Part shown: positions 1-7,756 of the stretch, one piece after another
Numbering within the stretch: the stretch's first letter is position 1
Layout of the letters: the number at the start of each line of letters is the position of its first letter
Assembly: GCA_036337945.1 (NCBI GenBank)
Contig: JAYZDF010000048.1
Coordinates: forward strand, 1-35,963
Origin: JAYZDF01 sp036337945
GTDB taxonomy: Bacteria > Myxococcota > Kuafuiibacteriia > Kuafuiibacteriales > Kuafuiibacteriaceae
Length of the DNA: 35,963 nucleotides
Reading direction: 5' to 3'
Position numbers and translations under genes: made by a program
Notes under the pieces: generated by a model
What the model was told of the DNA's origin: nothing
The model's input: only the letters and a program-made list of their open reading frames with translations
The model's database searches: none

Positions 1-87
1 AACGCGCAAAACCGCCGTAACGCGTCGTTTTTTTTGCGACTGGGGGAGCTGTACTGGAAAAAATAAAAATTCAATTCCGGTCTTTAA
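1..87 (+). other. Possible out-of-frame 5' part of the gltD-like gene
   Basis: In the same frame as the downstream gene, positions 1-63 read as a TPR-helix-like peptide (ASFFLRLGELYWKK) that stops at TAA 64-66, with another TAA at 85-87. Frame 3 then continues with EKIKIQFRSLN (57-89), after which the gene's own frame resumes with RKLEKDY. Joining the three pieces gives a smooth TPR-type sequence. This suggests the natural gene starts left of the window and carries two small compensating indels near the A-runs at 58-69, either real or from sequencing. No Shine-Dalgarno sequence precedes the ATG at 88, which supports this. A true intergenic leader is the alternative. Confidence 0.5.
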
Positions 88-3000
88 ATGCGCAAGCTTG
101 AGAAAGACTACACGATTTGGATCGACTCTGGTCGTAAGGGTCGTGAACCTACGCAACGTGATTATACGCGTCAGTCTGAGTTGATTAAGCAGAACGCTCT
201 CAAACTGTACGAGAAGGTACTAAACGAGTACCCGCGTTACCGAAGAAATGACGAGGTTCTTTTCTACTTGGGCTACAACAACTACGAAGCCGGAGACAAA
301 AAGAAAGCGGTGAGCCACTACTGGACACTGATCAAGCAATTCCCAAGCAGCCGTCTTGTTCCGGATTCATACCTGCAGCTCGGCGAGCACTTCTTCAACT
401 CCAACAATGTCGGCAAAGCTCGAAAGGCTCTGGAGAGAGCTTTGGCTACCAAATCTCCAAAGATTTACAATTATGCGCTCTACAAGTTGGCATGGTGTGA
501 TTACAACGTTCAGGAGTACGCAGCTGGTATCAAGAAACTGAAGGAAGTCATTAGCCGCAGTGAGCGACTCAGAGGAAACAAGGGCGTCCAACTCAAAGGC
601 GAGGCCTTAGGCGACTTGGCTCGTTTCTTCTCTTTTGTAGACGAAGTAGATACAGCGTTCGCTTACTTCAAGAAGAAGGGTGGCGAAGAGATCGCGCTTC
701 GATACACAACCAAACTGGGTGAACTCTTCAACGGGCAAGGTAAATGGGACCTCGAGATTCAGACGTACCAGATGTTGAATCAGAAGTACCCGATGGCAGC
801 AAAAGCTCCGGCTCTTCAAGCTCGCATCGTAAGTGCGTACTCGAAACTCAATAAAAAAGAACTGGTTCGTCAGGAAGTGGAGCGTCTTGTTGACCTCTAT
901 CGACCCAACACTCCTTGGTACAAAGCTCAGGAACGCAAGAAAGATACGCTTGCACTTGAATACGCGTATGACCTAACTGAATCCCATCTCCGTGACCTCG
1001 TAACTGAGTATCACCGAGACGCGCAAAAACGTAAGAACATCGAAACGTACGAACTCGCCCGCGATATTTATCGAAAGTATCTAGAAGCATTCCGTGACTC
1101 TGAATCTGCGTACCAGATGAACTTCTTCTATGGAGAAGTTCTTTGGGCGCTCAAAGAGTGGAAAAACGCCGCTCTTGAATACGACCGAGTTGCTCGTTGG
1201 GAAGCCAAGGAAGGTAAGCGCGGTCGTTTCGCTCGAACTGCAGCCTACAATGCGATTCTTGCTTGGGAAAAGATTGCAGCCGAAGGCGAGAAAGGTACCC
1301 TGAAAGCGAACGTCAAAATTCGTGAAAGCAAGAAGAAGGGTAAAGTTACACGTAACACTCGAATCAAGATCAAAAAACTTGAGCAAGATAAGACCTACGA
1401 TGAAGAACCAATACCTGAAGTCGAATTGAAGCTTTCTGCAGCTTGCGATTTGTATTTCAATATCGCGGATCCGAAAGACAAGGATCTTCCAGCGATTAAG
1501 TTCAAAGCTGCGTTTATTTACTACAAACACAATCACTTCGTTGAAGCTGCGAAACGCTACTTTGAGATGATTGAACGTTGGCCAGGAAGTGACCTCTCAC
1601 GAAAGAGCGCCAACCTCATCCTTGACTCACTCAACGTCAAAAAGAATTGGGACGAACTCGAAAAATATGCTCGTGCGTTCCGAGGAAATAAGAAACTGGT
1701 CGGTCGAGACAAGAAGTTCAAAGAACAAGTTCAAACGTTGGTTGAGGGTGCAGCATTCAAGTCGATTCTCAAGGCTGACGGAGACGCCAAAAAGATGGCG
1801 GACGCAATTGCTCAGAAACAAGGACGTGCTGACGCGGCAACTCGTTTCCGCGGTTTTCACACTGAGTTCCCTAAATCTGTGTTTGCCGAAACGGCCTTGT
1901 TCAATGCGCTTTTGATTTACGATAAAGCAGATGAACTCGACAACGCGATTGAAGCTGCTGAACTGCTACTACGTTCCGACTCAGTCGACTCAGACAAAAG
2001 CAAGAAGAAGAAAAACAAGAAGCGTGCGAAGAAACGCCGAAAGAAAGGTAAGAAGAAAATCGCGAAAGCGAATGGAAATAAACCTAACCTCAAGGCTCGA
2101 ACCGCGTTCTTGCTGGCTGGCTTCTACGAGAGAATTGCAAACTTTACGAAAGCTGCGAAACTTTACGAAAGCTTCTACGGAAAGTACGAGAAAGAGAAGA
2201 GAGCAGCAGATGCGTTGTTCAACGCGGGCGTTTATTATCAAGGAATTGGTCGCTGGGAGAAAGCGGTCGAGTTGTTCAAGATGTACGTGTCTGAGTTCAA
2301 GAGCGCTAAAGATGCTTCAGAAGTATATTGGAGAGTCTGCGAAATCTATGATGCCGAAAAAGACGCGAAAAAAGCTTCTGTTTGTTGGGCGAAGTTCCGA
2401 GACAAGTACAAGAAAGCACCAAAGGCGAAAGTTTTCGAGTCTCGTTACCGATTGGCTCTCAACTACGAAACCTTGAAGCAGCGGCCTAAGGCTTTGAAAG
2501 AATACAAGTGGATTCTCAAGACCTATCCAAAACTGGTCAAGAAAGCTCAAGAGGCCGACGGTGCTCGACTGGCAGGTGCGCACGCGGCATTTGTAATGTT
2601 GGAGCCTGAATTCAAGGCTTTCAAGAAGATGAAAGTCACGCTCAAAAAGAAAGTTCTCGAGCGCAAGGTCAAAGCGGCAGGCGCTCTCGCGGCGCCGGAC
2701 GCAAAGAGTGGGAAATCAGGTAAGTACCTCACCGTTCTTCAGTACGGTAATGGTGATTACGGTATCGCTGCGTTGACTCGCATGGGTATGGTCTTCCGAA
2801 ACATGGCGAACTCGATTCGAAATGCGCCTGTTCCACGTAGACTGAGTGAGGACCAAAAGGAAATCTATCGTGCTGAGCTTGATAACTTCGCGCTAGGGCC
2901 AGAAGAAAAAGCACTCGAAGCATTTGAGCGTGCCTTAGGCAAAGCCTACGAGCTGAACATTTACAACGAGTGGACACTGAAGGCCCAAGATAACCTCAAG

Positions 3001-3180
3001 GAGCTAAATCCCAATAAGTTCCCGGAACCGCAAAAAATTGGTTTCCGTGGTGCTGAGGGCTTTTATGTCGCGGACCTCGATGATGGCAGCGCCACAGCAG
3101 CAGCGAACGATAATGAAGAAGAAGCAGAAGAAGAAGAAACTGAGGAAGAAGCCGAGGTTTCCAAAGGCGCTTCGAGCTAG
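88..3180 (+). CDS. gltD: Large TPR protein, GltD/AgmU-like gliding-motility protein
   Basis: This 1030-aa protein is rich in tetratricopeptide (TPR-like) helices, for example around residues 45-110 (YPRYRRNDEVLFYLGYN) and 690-790. In M. xanthus GltD/AgmU is a periplasmic TPR protein of the A-motility (Glt) complex; the assignment here rests on TPR content, size and the order of the four genes after it. No signal peptide is visible at the ATG used, consistent with a missing N-terminus (see 1-87). Two Lys/Arg-rich stretches interrupt the repeats at about residues 412-435 and 635-665, and the C-terminus is a Glu-rich tail. The gene ends 11 nt before gltE, so the two are probably co-transcribed. 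Function is inferred; TPR alone is not diagnostic. Confidence 0.75.
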   Translation: MRKLEKDYTIWIDSGRKGREPTQRDYTRQSELIKQNALKLYEKVLNEYPRYRRNDEVLFYLGYNNYEAGDKKKAVSHYWTLIKQFPSSRLVPDSYLQLGEHFFNSNNVGKARKALERALATKSPKIYNYALYKLAWCDYNVQEYAAGIKKLKEVISRSERLRGNKGVQLKGEALGDLARFFSFVDEVDTAFAYFKKKGGEEIALRYTTKLGELFNGQGKWDLEIQTYQMLNQKYPMAAKAPALQARIVSAYSKLNKKELVRQEVERLVDLYRPNTPWYKAQERKKDTLALEYAYDLTESHLRDLVTEYHRDAQKRKNIETYELARDIYRKYLEAFRDSESAYQMNFFYGEVLWALKEWKNAALEYDRVARWEAKEGKRGRFARTAAYNAILAWEKIAAEGEKGTLKANVKIRESKKKGKVTRNTRIKIKKLEQDKTYDEEPIPEVELKLSAACDLYFNIADPKDKDLPAIKFKAAFIYYKHNHFVEAAKRYFEMIERWPGSDLSRKSANLILDSLNVKKNWDELEKYARAFRGNKKLVGRDKKFKEQVQTLVEGAAFKSILKADGDAKKMADAIAQKQGRADAATRFRGFHTEFPKSVFAETALFNALLIYDKADELDNAIEAAELLLRSDSVDSDKSKKKKNKKRAKKRRKKGKKKIAKANGNKPNLKARTAFLLAGFYERIANFTKAAKLYESFYGKYEKEKRAADALFNAGVYYQGIGRWEKAVELFKMYVSEFKSAKDASEVYWRVCEIYDAEKDAKKASVCWAKFRDKYKKAPKAKVFESRYRLALNYETLKQRPKALKEYKWILKTYPKLVKKAQEADGARLAGAHAAFVMLEPEFKAFKKMKVTLKKKVLERKVKAAGALAAPDAKSGKSGKYLTVLQYGNGDYGIAALTRMGMVFRNMANSIRNAPVPRRLSEDQKEIYRAELDNFALGPEEKALEAFERALGKAYELNIYNEWTLKAQDNLKELNPNKFPEPQKIGFRGAEGFYVADLDDGSATAAANDNEEEAEEEETEEEAEVSKGASS

Positions 3181-3191
3181 GAATTAGAACG

Positions 3192-4508
3192 ATGAATAAA
3201 TTATTACGAACCAGTTCGGCAGTGCTGACTGCAGGTTTTGTATATGGATGCGCGGCGGCACCACCACCGCCACCACCAAAGCCAAAAGTTGTTAAGAAAG
3301 TCGCACCAAAGAAAATCGACTACCTGGCAAAGGCCCAAAAAGAAGTTTCTGAAAAGAATTTCGATGCGGCGATTGCCTCCTACGGAAAGTATTTGGCTGA
3401 GAAACCTGACGATGCGATTGCCCACTATAACCGCGGTACCTTGCTCCTGAAGGCAAATAAACTCGATGAGGCCGCAGCAGAATTTCAGAAGGCGACGGAG
3501 CTTGCTCCAAAACATACGGACTCTGCAGTGAACTTGGGCGTTTGCTTGCGCTCAAAAGGTGATTTAGACGCTGCGGTAGCTGCCTACCGAACGTACCTGA
3601 AGAATGATCCCTTCAATAATCGTGTTCTAAATAATCTGAGCGCTCTGTACCGTGAGCAAAAGAAATTCAAGAAAGCGATTTCATCGATTCGAACTTTGTT
3701 GATGCGTGACCAAAAGAACGTGGATGCTTACAAGAACCTGGCTCTTATTTACTACGATCAGGGCAAGTACAAACTTTCGATGACCATTCTTCAAAACGCG
3801 ATGAAGATGTCAAAGGAGCAAAAACGAAAGGATCCAGACATTCACGTAAATATGGGAATGATACACCTGGCAAATAAAGAAAACGGCAAGGCCATGGCGC
3901 AGTTCAAGTTTGCAAAAGACATGGATGCTTCGAATATTCTCGCCAATTACAATATCGGTGCTCTGGCTCTTTCTCACCGTGATTACAACATGGCCGCGAA
4001 AACACTTTCTGTCGTGTTGAAGAATTGGCCAAACGACTTCGAAGTCAATGCTGCGCTGGGATATGCGCTTCAAGGACAAGAGAAGTTCAATGAAGCGGCG
4101 GCACAGCTAGAAAAAGCATTCGGAATCAAAAAAGATGAACGCGTTCTCACGCAGTTGGTTGTCGTATGGCAGTCGGCTGGCGACGCGAACAAAGCGCTCG
4201 CTTATGGTGATCAGTTGTTGGCTCTTCAGGGCAAGCAATGCACCGACGAAGACTTTGACGGTTTTTGCGGTCGCTACAACGGGATCAAAATGATGATCGC
4301 GATGGAAAAGGAAAACGCAGCACCACCCCCCGAAGAAGAAAAAGCGAAGCCAAAGGCTGGCCAAGTTGATGTCTTTGAAGAAGGCGGTGAAGAAGAGGTA
4401 GCTGCTCAAGAAGCCGAAGCAGCCGCAGAAGCCTCCGCAGAGAGTGAGGGTAATGCCGGTGTAGATGCAGTGAAAACTGGAACGACGGCAGCGGCGGGAA
4501 GCATTTAG
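3192..4508 (+). CDS. gltE: TPR lipoprotein, GltE/AglT-like
   Basis: This 438-aa protein starts with a lipoprotein signal ending at Cys20 (V-Y-G-C). A proline run (residues 24-29) and a Lys-rich linker follow. Several TPR units cover about residues 40-340, with the typical pattern AIAHYNRGTLLLKANKLDEA. The last ~60 residues are acidic and Ala/Glu-rich. The ATG at 3192 has AGGA 9 nt upstream, overlapping the gltD stop region. In M. xanthus, AglT/GltE is an outer-membrane TPR lipoprotein needed for adventurous gliding, encoded directly after the large TPR gene, as here. Sequence shows a TPR lipoprotein; the specific GltE identity comes from synteny. Confidence 0.78.
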   Translation: MNKLLRTSSAVLTAGFVYGCAAAPPPPPPKPKVVKKVAPKKIDYLAKAQKEVSEKNFDAAIASYGKYLAEKPDDAIAHYNRGTLLLKANKLDEAAAEFQKATELAPKHTDSAVNLGVCLRSKGDLDAAVAAYRTYLKNDPFNNRVLNNLSALYREQKKFKKAISSIRTLLMRDQKNVDAYKNLALIYYDQGKYKLSMTILQNAMKMSKEQKRKDPDIHVNMGMIHLANKENGKAMAQFKFAKDMDASNILANYNIGALALSHRDYNMAAKTLSVVLKNWPNDFEVNAALGYALQGQEKFNEAAAQLEKAFGIKKDERVLTQLVVVWQSAGDANKALAYGDQLLALQGKQCTDEDFDGFCGRYNGIKMMIAMEKENAAPPPEEEKAKPKAGQVDVFEEGGEEEVAAQEAEAAAEASAESEGNAGVDAVKTGTTAAAGSI

Positions 4509-4634
4509 GTAAGAACTTTCCGAAGATTGGTACGTTTTAATGAGAAATTACGTCATTTTTCGGAAAAGTTACCCATTTGACCGATTGGTGATGAACGGCG
4601 CGGATGAGACATTCCGTGCGCAAGGAGTTATTTG
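4509..4634 (+). promoter_or_regulatory. Intergenic leader with a long imperfect inverted repeat before gltF
   Basis: AACTTTCCGAA (4514-4524) is complementary to TTCGGAAAAGTT (4559-4570) with one bulged A, enclosing an AT-rich 34-nt loop. The structure lies between the gltE stop and the gltF ribosome binding site (AAGGAG, 4622-4627). It has no terminal T-run, so it is not an obvious terminator. It could stabilise the upstream mRNA or adjust expression between the lipoprotein gene and the small secreted protein gene. Function is not known. Confidence 0.35.
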
Positions 4635-4901
4635 ATGTACAGGGGACTATTGGTAGCTGGAATTTTGGCAATGACGCTCGGAGCGTCTTCAGCCTACGCA
4701 CAAGATGTGATCCAAGAGCAAGATAAGACCGTTTTCAAAAAGAAGACGATTATCGACTTCTCAGATGTAACGATTCAAGGCGAGCTGACGAAGCCGGAAG
4801 GTTCCTACTTGTTGAATCGCAAGAAGACCAAGTTCAATTCATTGTTGAAGATTCGAGGGAACTTTCTCCCAGAACTTTTTAACTCAATTGATAACTTATA
4901 G
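4635..4901 (+). CDS. gltF: Small secreted gliding-motility protein, GltF/CglF-like
   Basis: This 88-aa protein has a Sec signal peptide cleaved after A-Y-A (A22|Q23). The mature part contains a compact conserved-looking block, IDFSDVTIQGELTKPEGSY followed by LLNRKKTKFNSL. I recognise this block as the pattern of the myxobacterial CglF family. The ATG at 4635 is preferred over the adjacent TTG at 4632 because AAGGAG lies 7 nt before it. Its position between the TPR lipoprotein gene and the PglI-like gene matches gltF in the M. xanthus cluster. The protein is presumably periplasmic and part of the trans-envelope complex; no enzymatic motif is visible. Family recall is from memory, without a search. 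Confidence 0.78.
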   Translation: MYRGLLVAGILAMTLGASSAYAQDVIQEQDKTVFKKKTIIDFSDVTIQGELTKPEGSYLLNRKKTKFNSLLKIRGNFLPELFNSIDNL

Positions 4902-5004
4902 AAGAAACGAAACCTTATAAGAAAACTGCTCTTATAGCTTGGTCAAAGATTGAGTGATTTGGGCGGAACTAATTTAGAAATTATTCGCCGAGGAATGAAA
5001 AGAC
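4902..5004 (+). other. Intergenic region with a small AT-rich hairpin
   Basis: TATAAGA (4916-4922) pairs with TCTTATA (4930-4936) across a 7-nt loop. No T-run follows, so termination is unlikely. A GAGGA sequence at about 4990-4994 serves as ribosome binding site for the GTG start of the next gene. Confidence 0.3.
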
Positions 5005-6582
5005 GTGGCGCACGATAAAGACAACGAACAAACTGAAAACGAAAACGCTGAAACTGAGAATGCTGAAACTGAAGCAAACGCTGAAGTAGAAGCAGCAGAA
5101 GCGGCATCAAACGACGAAGGTGAAACATTGCTCGACGCTGAAGCAGTATCGGCTTCTGATGGCTCTGGTTATGTCGATGAAGACCTCGACATAGCACTGC
5201 TTGAGGAAGAACTGGTCGAAGAGAACCGACCAACGAGTAGCCAAAATGCTCTTGAAATCAAGATCCTTTGGGGAAGCACAATTCTCGACTCGGCCCTGAT
5301 TCATGAGCCGCGTGATGTCATTGTTTCCGGCCTCGGCAGTAATAAGGCTGGTGTTGATCTCACCGTCGACCTTCCGATCGAAGGTTTGGAAGCAGACCAA
5401 TACGCGATTGCTAGTAACTCAGGGACGACAGCATCCATCGTAGTTCCAAAGGCTGCCAAAGTTGGGCTTCGAACAGATAGCGGGAAGGTTTCTCGCGATG
5501 TTTCGATGTCGTCTACGGACGCTTCTTTTGCTGCGAATGCATACAGCTTGAAGTTCGGTGAACGTTTGGCGTACAAGGTTGGACCCTTGACGGTAATATC
5601 TCAGTTCGTCCGCGGTGATGCTGAGAACGGAAAAGGTGCACCGACCGATTGGCACTTCCCGAAGATTTTTATCATCTCTGGTCTGATTCACATGTTCTTT
5701 ATGGTAGCAGCGGTTGTTACCCCTCAGTACGAAACCAGCCTGACCGATGACCTATTCAAGAATGAGAATCGGTTCGCGCAAATGATTCTTAAGGCCCCAG
5801 AAAAAGAAAAGAAGCGTAAAAAGCTCGACCTTTCTGGCTCCAAGGGTGGCGCGAAACATAAGGGCGAGGAAGGTAAGTTTGGTAAAAAAGACAAACCTAA
5901 GCGTGACGCTTTAGCGTCTAAAGCTGGTGCTCCTCGAGTTGACCCAAACAAACGTGAAAAAGACCGTAAGATCGCGATGAGCTCTGGTCTTCTTGGAATG
6001 CTTGGTAAGGGCAGCGGCGCTGTATCGAACGTATTTGGACCCGGTGGTCTGGGAACTGGTATCAACAACGCCATGGGCGGTCTACGTGGTTCATCGATGG
6101 GCGATGCTGGCGGTGCTGGTGGTCTTGGTACTCGTGGTGCCGGCGCTGGTGGTGGCGGTAACTCGCTTGGTATCGGTGGTCTCGGTACTCACGGTCATGG
6201 TCGCGGCACTGGCGGTTACGGTAATATCGACCTTGGTGGTCGAGGGAAGGGCGAAACTCGAGTTGTTCCTGGCCGAACCATCATTAAAGGTTCTTTGAGC
6301 AAACAAGAGATCAACCGAGTCATCAGACGTAATCTGGCTCGTTTCAAGTATTGCTACGAGAAGCAGCTCAACGCGAATCCAAATCTTTCAGGTAAGATTT
6401 CAGTCAACTTTGTCATTTCCCCGACTGGCGGCGTAGGTAAAGCTAGCGTTCGCGAATCGTCGATGAACGATAGCACCGTAGAAGGCTGCGTCACGAAGGT
6501 CATGAAGACCTTGAAATTCCCACGTCCGAAGGGTGGTGGTATCGTAGTCGTGACCTATCCGTTCGTATTTGCTTCGACCTAG
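5005..6582 (+). CDS. gltG: AgmX/PglI C-terminal-domain protein, GltG/PglI-like
   Basis: This 525-aa protein has an acidic, AETE-repeat N-terminus (about 5-40) and a globular region (about 75-205) opening with ALEIKILWGSTILDS. One transmembrane helix (about 218-239) follows, then a Lys-rich stretch, a Gly-rich linker (about 330-415) and a TonB-like C-terminal domain (about 422-525). That domain has two cysteines, in FKYCYEKQL and VEGCVTKVM, and ends in GGGIVVVTYPFVF, the hallmark of the AgmX/PglI C-terminal family. M. xanthus GltG is an inner-membrane protein linking the cytoplasmic motor to periplasmic parts. Start: GTG with GAGGA about 10 nt upstream; no other in-frame start fits. Length, topology and synteny agree. 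Confidence 0.88.
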   Translation: MAHDKDNEQTENENAETENAETEANAEVEAAEAASNDEGETLLDAEAVSASDGSGYVDEDLDIALLEEELVEENRPTSSQNALEIKILWGSTILDSALIHEPRDVIVSGLGSNKAGVDLTVDLPIEGLEADQYAIASNSGTTASIVVPKAAKVGLRTDSGKVSRDVSMSSTDASFAANAYSLKFGERLAYKVGPLTVISQFVRGDAENGKGAPTDWHFPKIFIISGLIHMFFMVAAVVTPQYETSLTDDLFKNENRFAQMILKAPEKEKKRKKLDLSGSKGGAKHKGEEGKFGKKDKPKRDALASKAGAPRVDPNKREKDRKIAMSSGLLGMLGKGSGAVSNVFGPGGLGTGINNAMGGLRGSSMGDAGGAGGLGTRGAGAGGGGNSLGIGGLGTHGHGRGTGGYGNIDLGGRGKGETRVVPGRTIIKGSLSKQEINRVIRRNLARFKYCYEKQLNANPNLSGKISVNFVISPTGGVGKASVRESSMNDSTVEGCVTKVMKTLKFPRPKGGGIVVVTYPFVFAST

Positions 6583-6859
6583 TCGAGAGCATACCGTTCC
6601 TATCGAGGCGGCACCGGAACAAACATTCTGGATGTCGCCCACTCAATTCTCTCTGTCCCCCAACAAAAATTTGAAATTGTCTGTTTATAACAGACGAACC
6701 GCCGTGTGTGATCGTCTCGAAAACTGCATCCTCGCTTCTCAAGCTTGGGTGAGATCCTGTCCGCGAACAATGAGAACTCACTGATTCATTCAAATCCGCA
6801 GTTTGTCGTACACGATTATTCGCGACGACAGACTATTCGTGTGTTAGCGTCGCCTCGAA
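6583..6859 (+). promoter_or_regulatory. 277-nt gap before gltH containing a perfect 17-bp inverted repeat
   Basis: No credible gene is seen here. GTCTGTT-TAT-AACAGAC (6679-6695) is a perfect inverted repeat with 7-bp arms. It lacks a following T-run, so it looks more like an operator than a terminator. A weaker GTCGT...ACGAC pair surrounds 6806-6828. The size of the gap suggests gltH may have its own promoter, but no convincing -35/-10 pair was identified. Confidence 0.35.
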
Positions 6860-7585
6860 ATGCGATTGGTCTATGTATCGATTCTGACTACCATGATGAT
6901 GTCCAGCGTTGCTTTTGCTCAGGACGAGGGCGCGGCAACAACCGCGGTTGATCCTGCGGCGGCGGCACCAGCAGAAAATAACGAAGCGGCGGCGGAGGCT
7001 TTTCCGATTCGTCGCGGGCTTTATGCTGAAGCGGATCTCGGTGTGTTTCTGACAATGTTTGGACGCAACACCAATAAACCCGGTTTGCCTTCAAAGCCTA
7101 TCTCCAATGTTCAGCCTTATTTGGGTGTAACTTTCGGCTATGACGTTCTTCAACAGGATAAGTTCTCCCTTGGCTTGGGTGTTCGAGTTGGTGCCGGTTA
7201 CTCCTCCGGAGCAGGCCGCGTCAGCGACGCGGATATTGCGACCTTCAGTGAAGCGGAGTTACTCACTCGACCGAACGACTTCGCTGTGTACGAACTAGGA
7301 CTCGCGGTCGCAACCAGCTACTTGGTTCACGAGCGTGTGGCACTGACTCTAAAAGTTAATGGTGGCGTCGGTGCCGCCTATGCGAATCCCTATTTGATCG
7401 CAGGAACTGCAGGTTCTGCGGGAACAGCTATCGGCGGTTTCGGTGGCGGAAGTTTGGGCGTTGAATACTTCACCCTTCTCAATGACTTTTCAGTTGGTCT
7501 CGATATTCGCGGTGCAGCAGTCTTTCTTTCCGGTGGACTAATTCCCAATCTAACCATCACGGCACCCATCAAGTACACGTTCTAG
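6860..7585 (+). CDS. gltH: Outer-membrane beta-barrel-like protein, GltH/CglE-like
   Basis: This 241-aa protein has a signal peptide with predicted cleavage after A-F-A (A20|Q21) and an Ala/Glu-rich spacer (about 21-48). The remaining residues are dominated by alternating hydrophobic/Gly-rich beta strands and end in an aromatic residue (...TAPIKYTF), typical of small outer-membrane barrels. Strands such as FGYDVLQQDKFSLGLGVRVG and GVEYFTLLNDFSVGLDIRG support this. In M. xanthus the gene after pglI/gltG encodes the outer-membrane protein GltH/CglE. Barrel character is seen; the GltH name is by position. It converges on typA, so it probably ends the motility transcript. Confidence 0.7.
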   Translation: MRLVYVSILTTMMMSSVAFAQDEGAATTAVDPAAAAPAENNEAAAEAFPIRRGLYAEADLGVFLTMFGRNTNKPGLPSKPISNVQPYLGVTFGYDVLQQDKFSLGLGVRVGAGYSSGAGRVSDADIATFSEAELLTRPNDFAVYELGLAVATSYLVHERVALTLKVNGGVGAAYANPYLIAGTAGSAGTAIGGFGGGSLGVEYFTLLNDFSVGLDIRGAAVFLSGGLIPNLTITAPIKYTF

Positions 7586-7756
7586 AAGCTGCGACTCTCA
7601 GCGCTTTTTTCTTCACTTCAAAACATCACGATTGTTTCTGGCCGTTTAGACTGGCAACACGGGCACACCTATAGCTTGTGGGCGAAAGAAGCTTTCAATG
7701 CTGAAGCTCCACGCCCAGGACCGATTGCGATTTCAGAGTAGGGTGGAACTTCGAGC
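7586..7756. other. Gap between convergent gltH and typA
   Basis: 171 nt with no gene. Just after the gltH stop, AGCTGCGACTCTCAGCGCT can form a weak, imperfect hairpin followed by six T residues (about 7588-7612). This is a poor but possible terminator for the + strand transcript. Confidence 0.3.

Noticed and set aside
28..35. Run of eight T as a terminator at the window start
   Set aside because: No GC-rich stem precedes it and it lies inside TPR-like coding sense.
1081..1536. 151-codon minus-strand open frame inside gltD
   Set aside because: Shadow of the TPR gene; no ribosome binding site, biased composition, and the + strand protein is convincing.
3115..3165. GAA-rich tandem repeat at the end of gltD
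   Set aside because: Simple codon repetition for a Glu-rich tail; no sign of a functional repeat or CRISPR.
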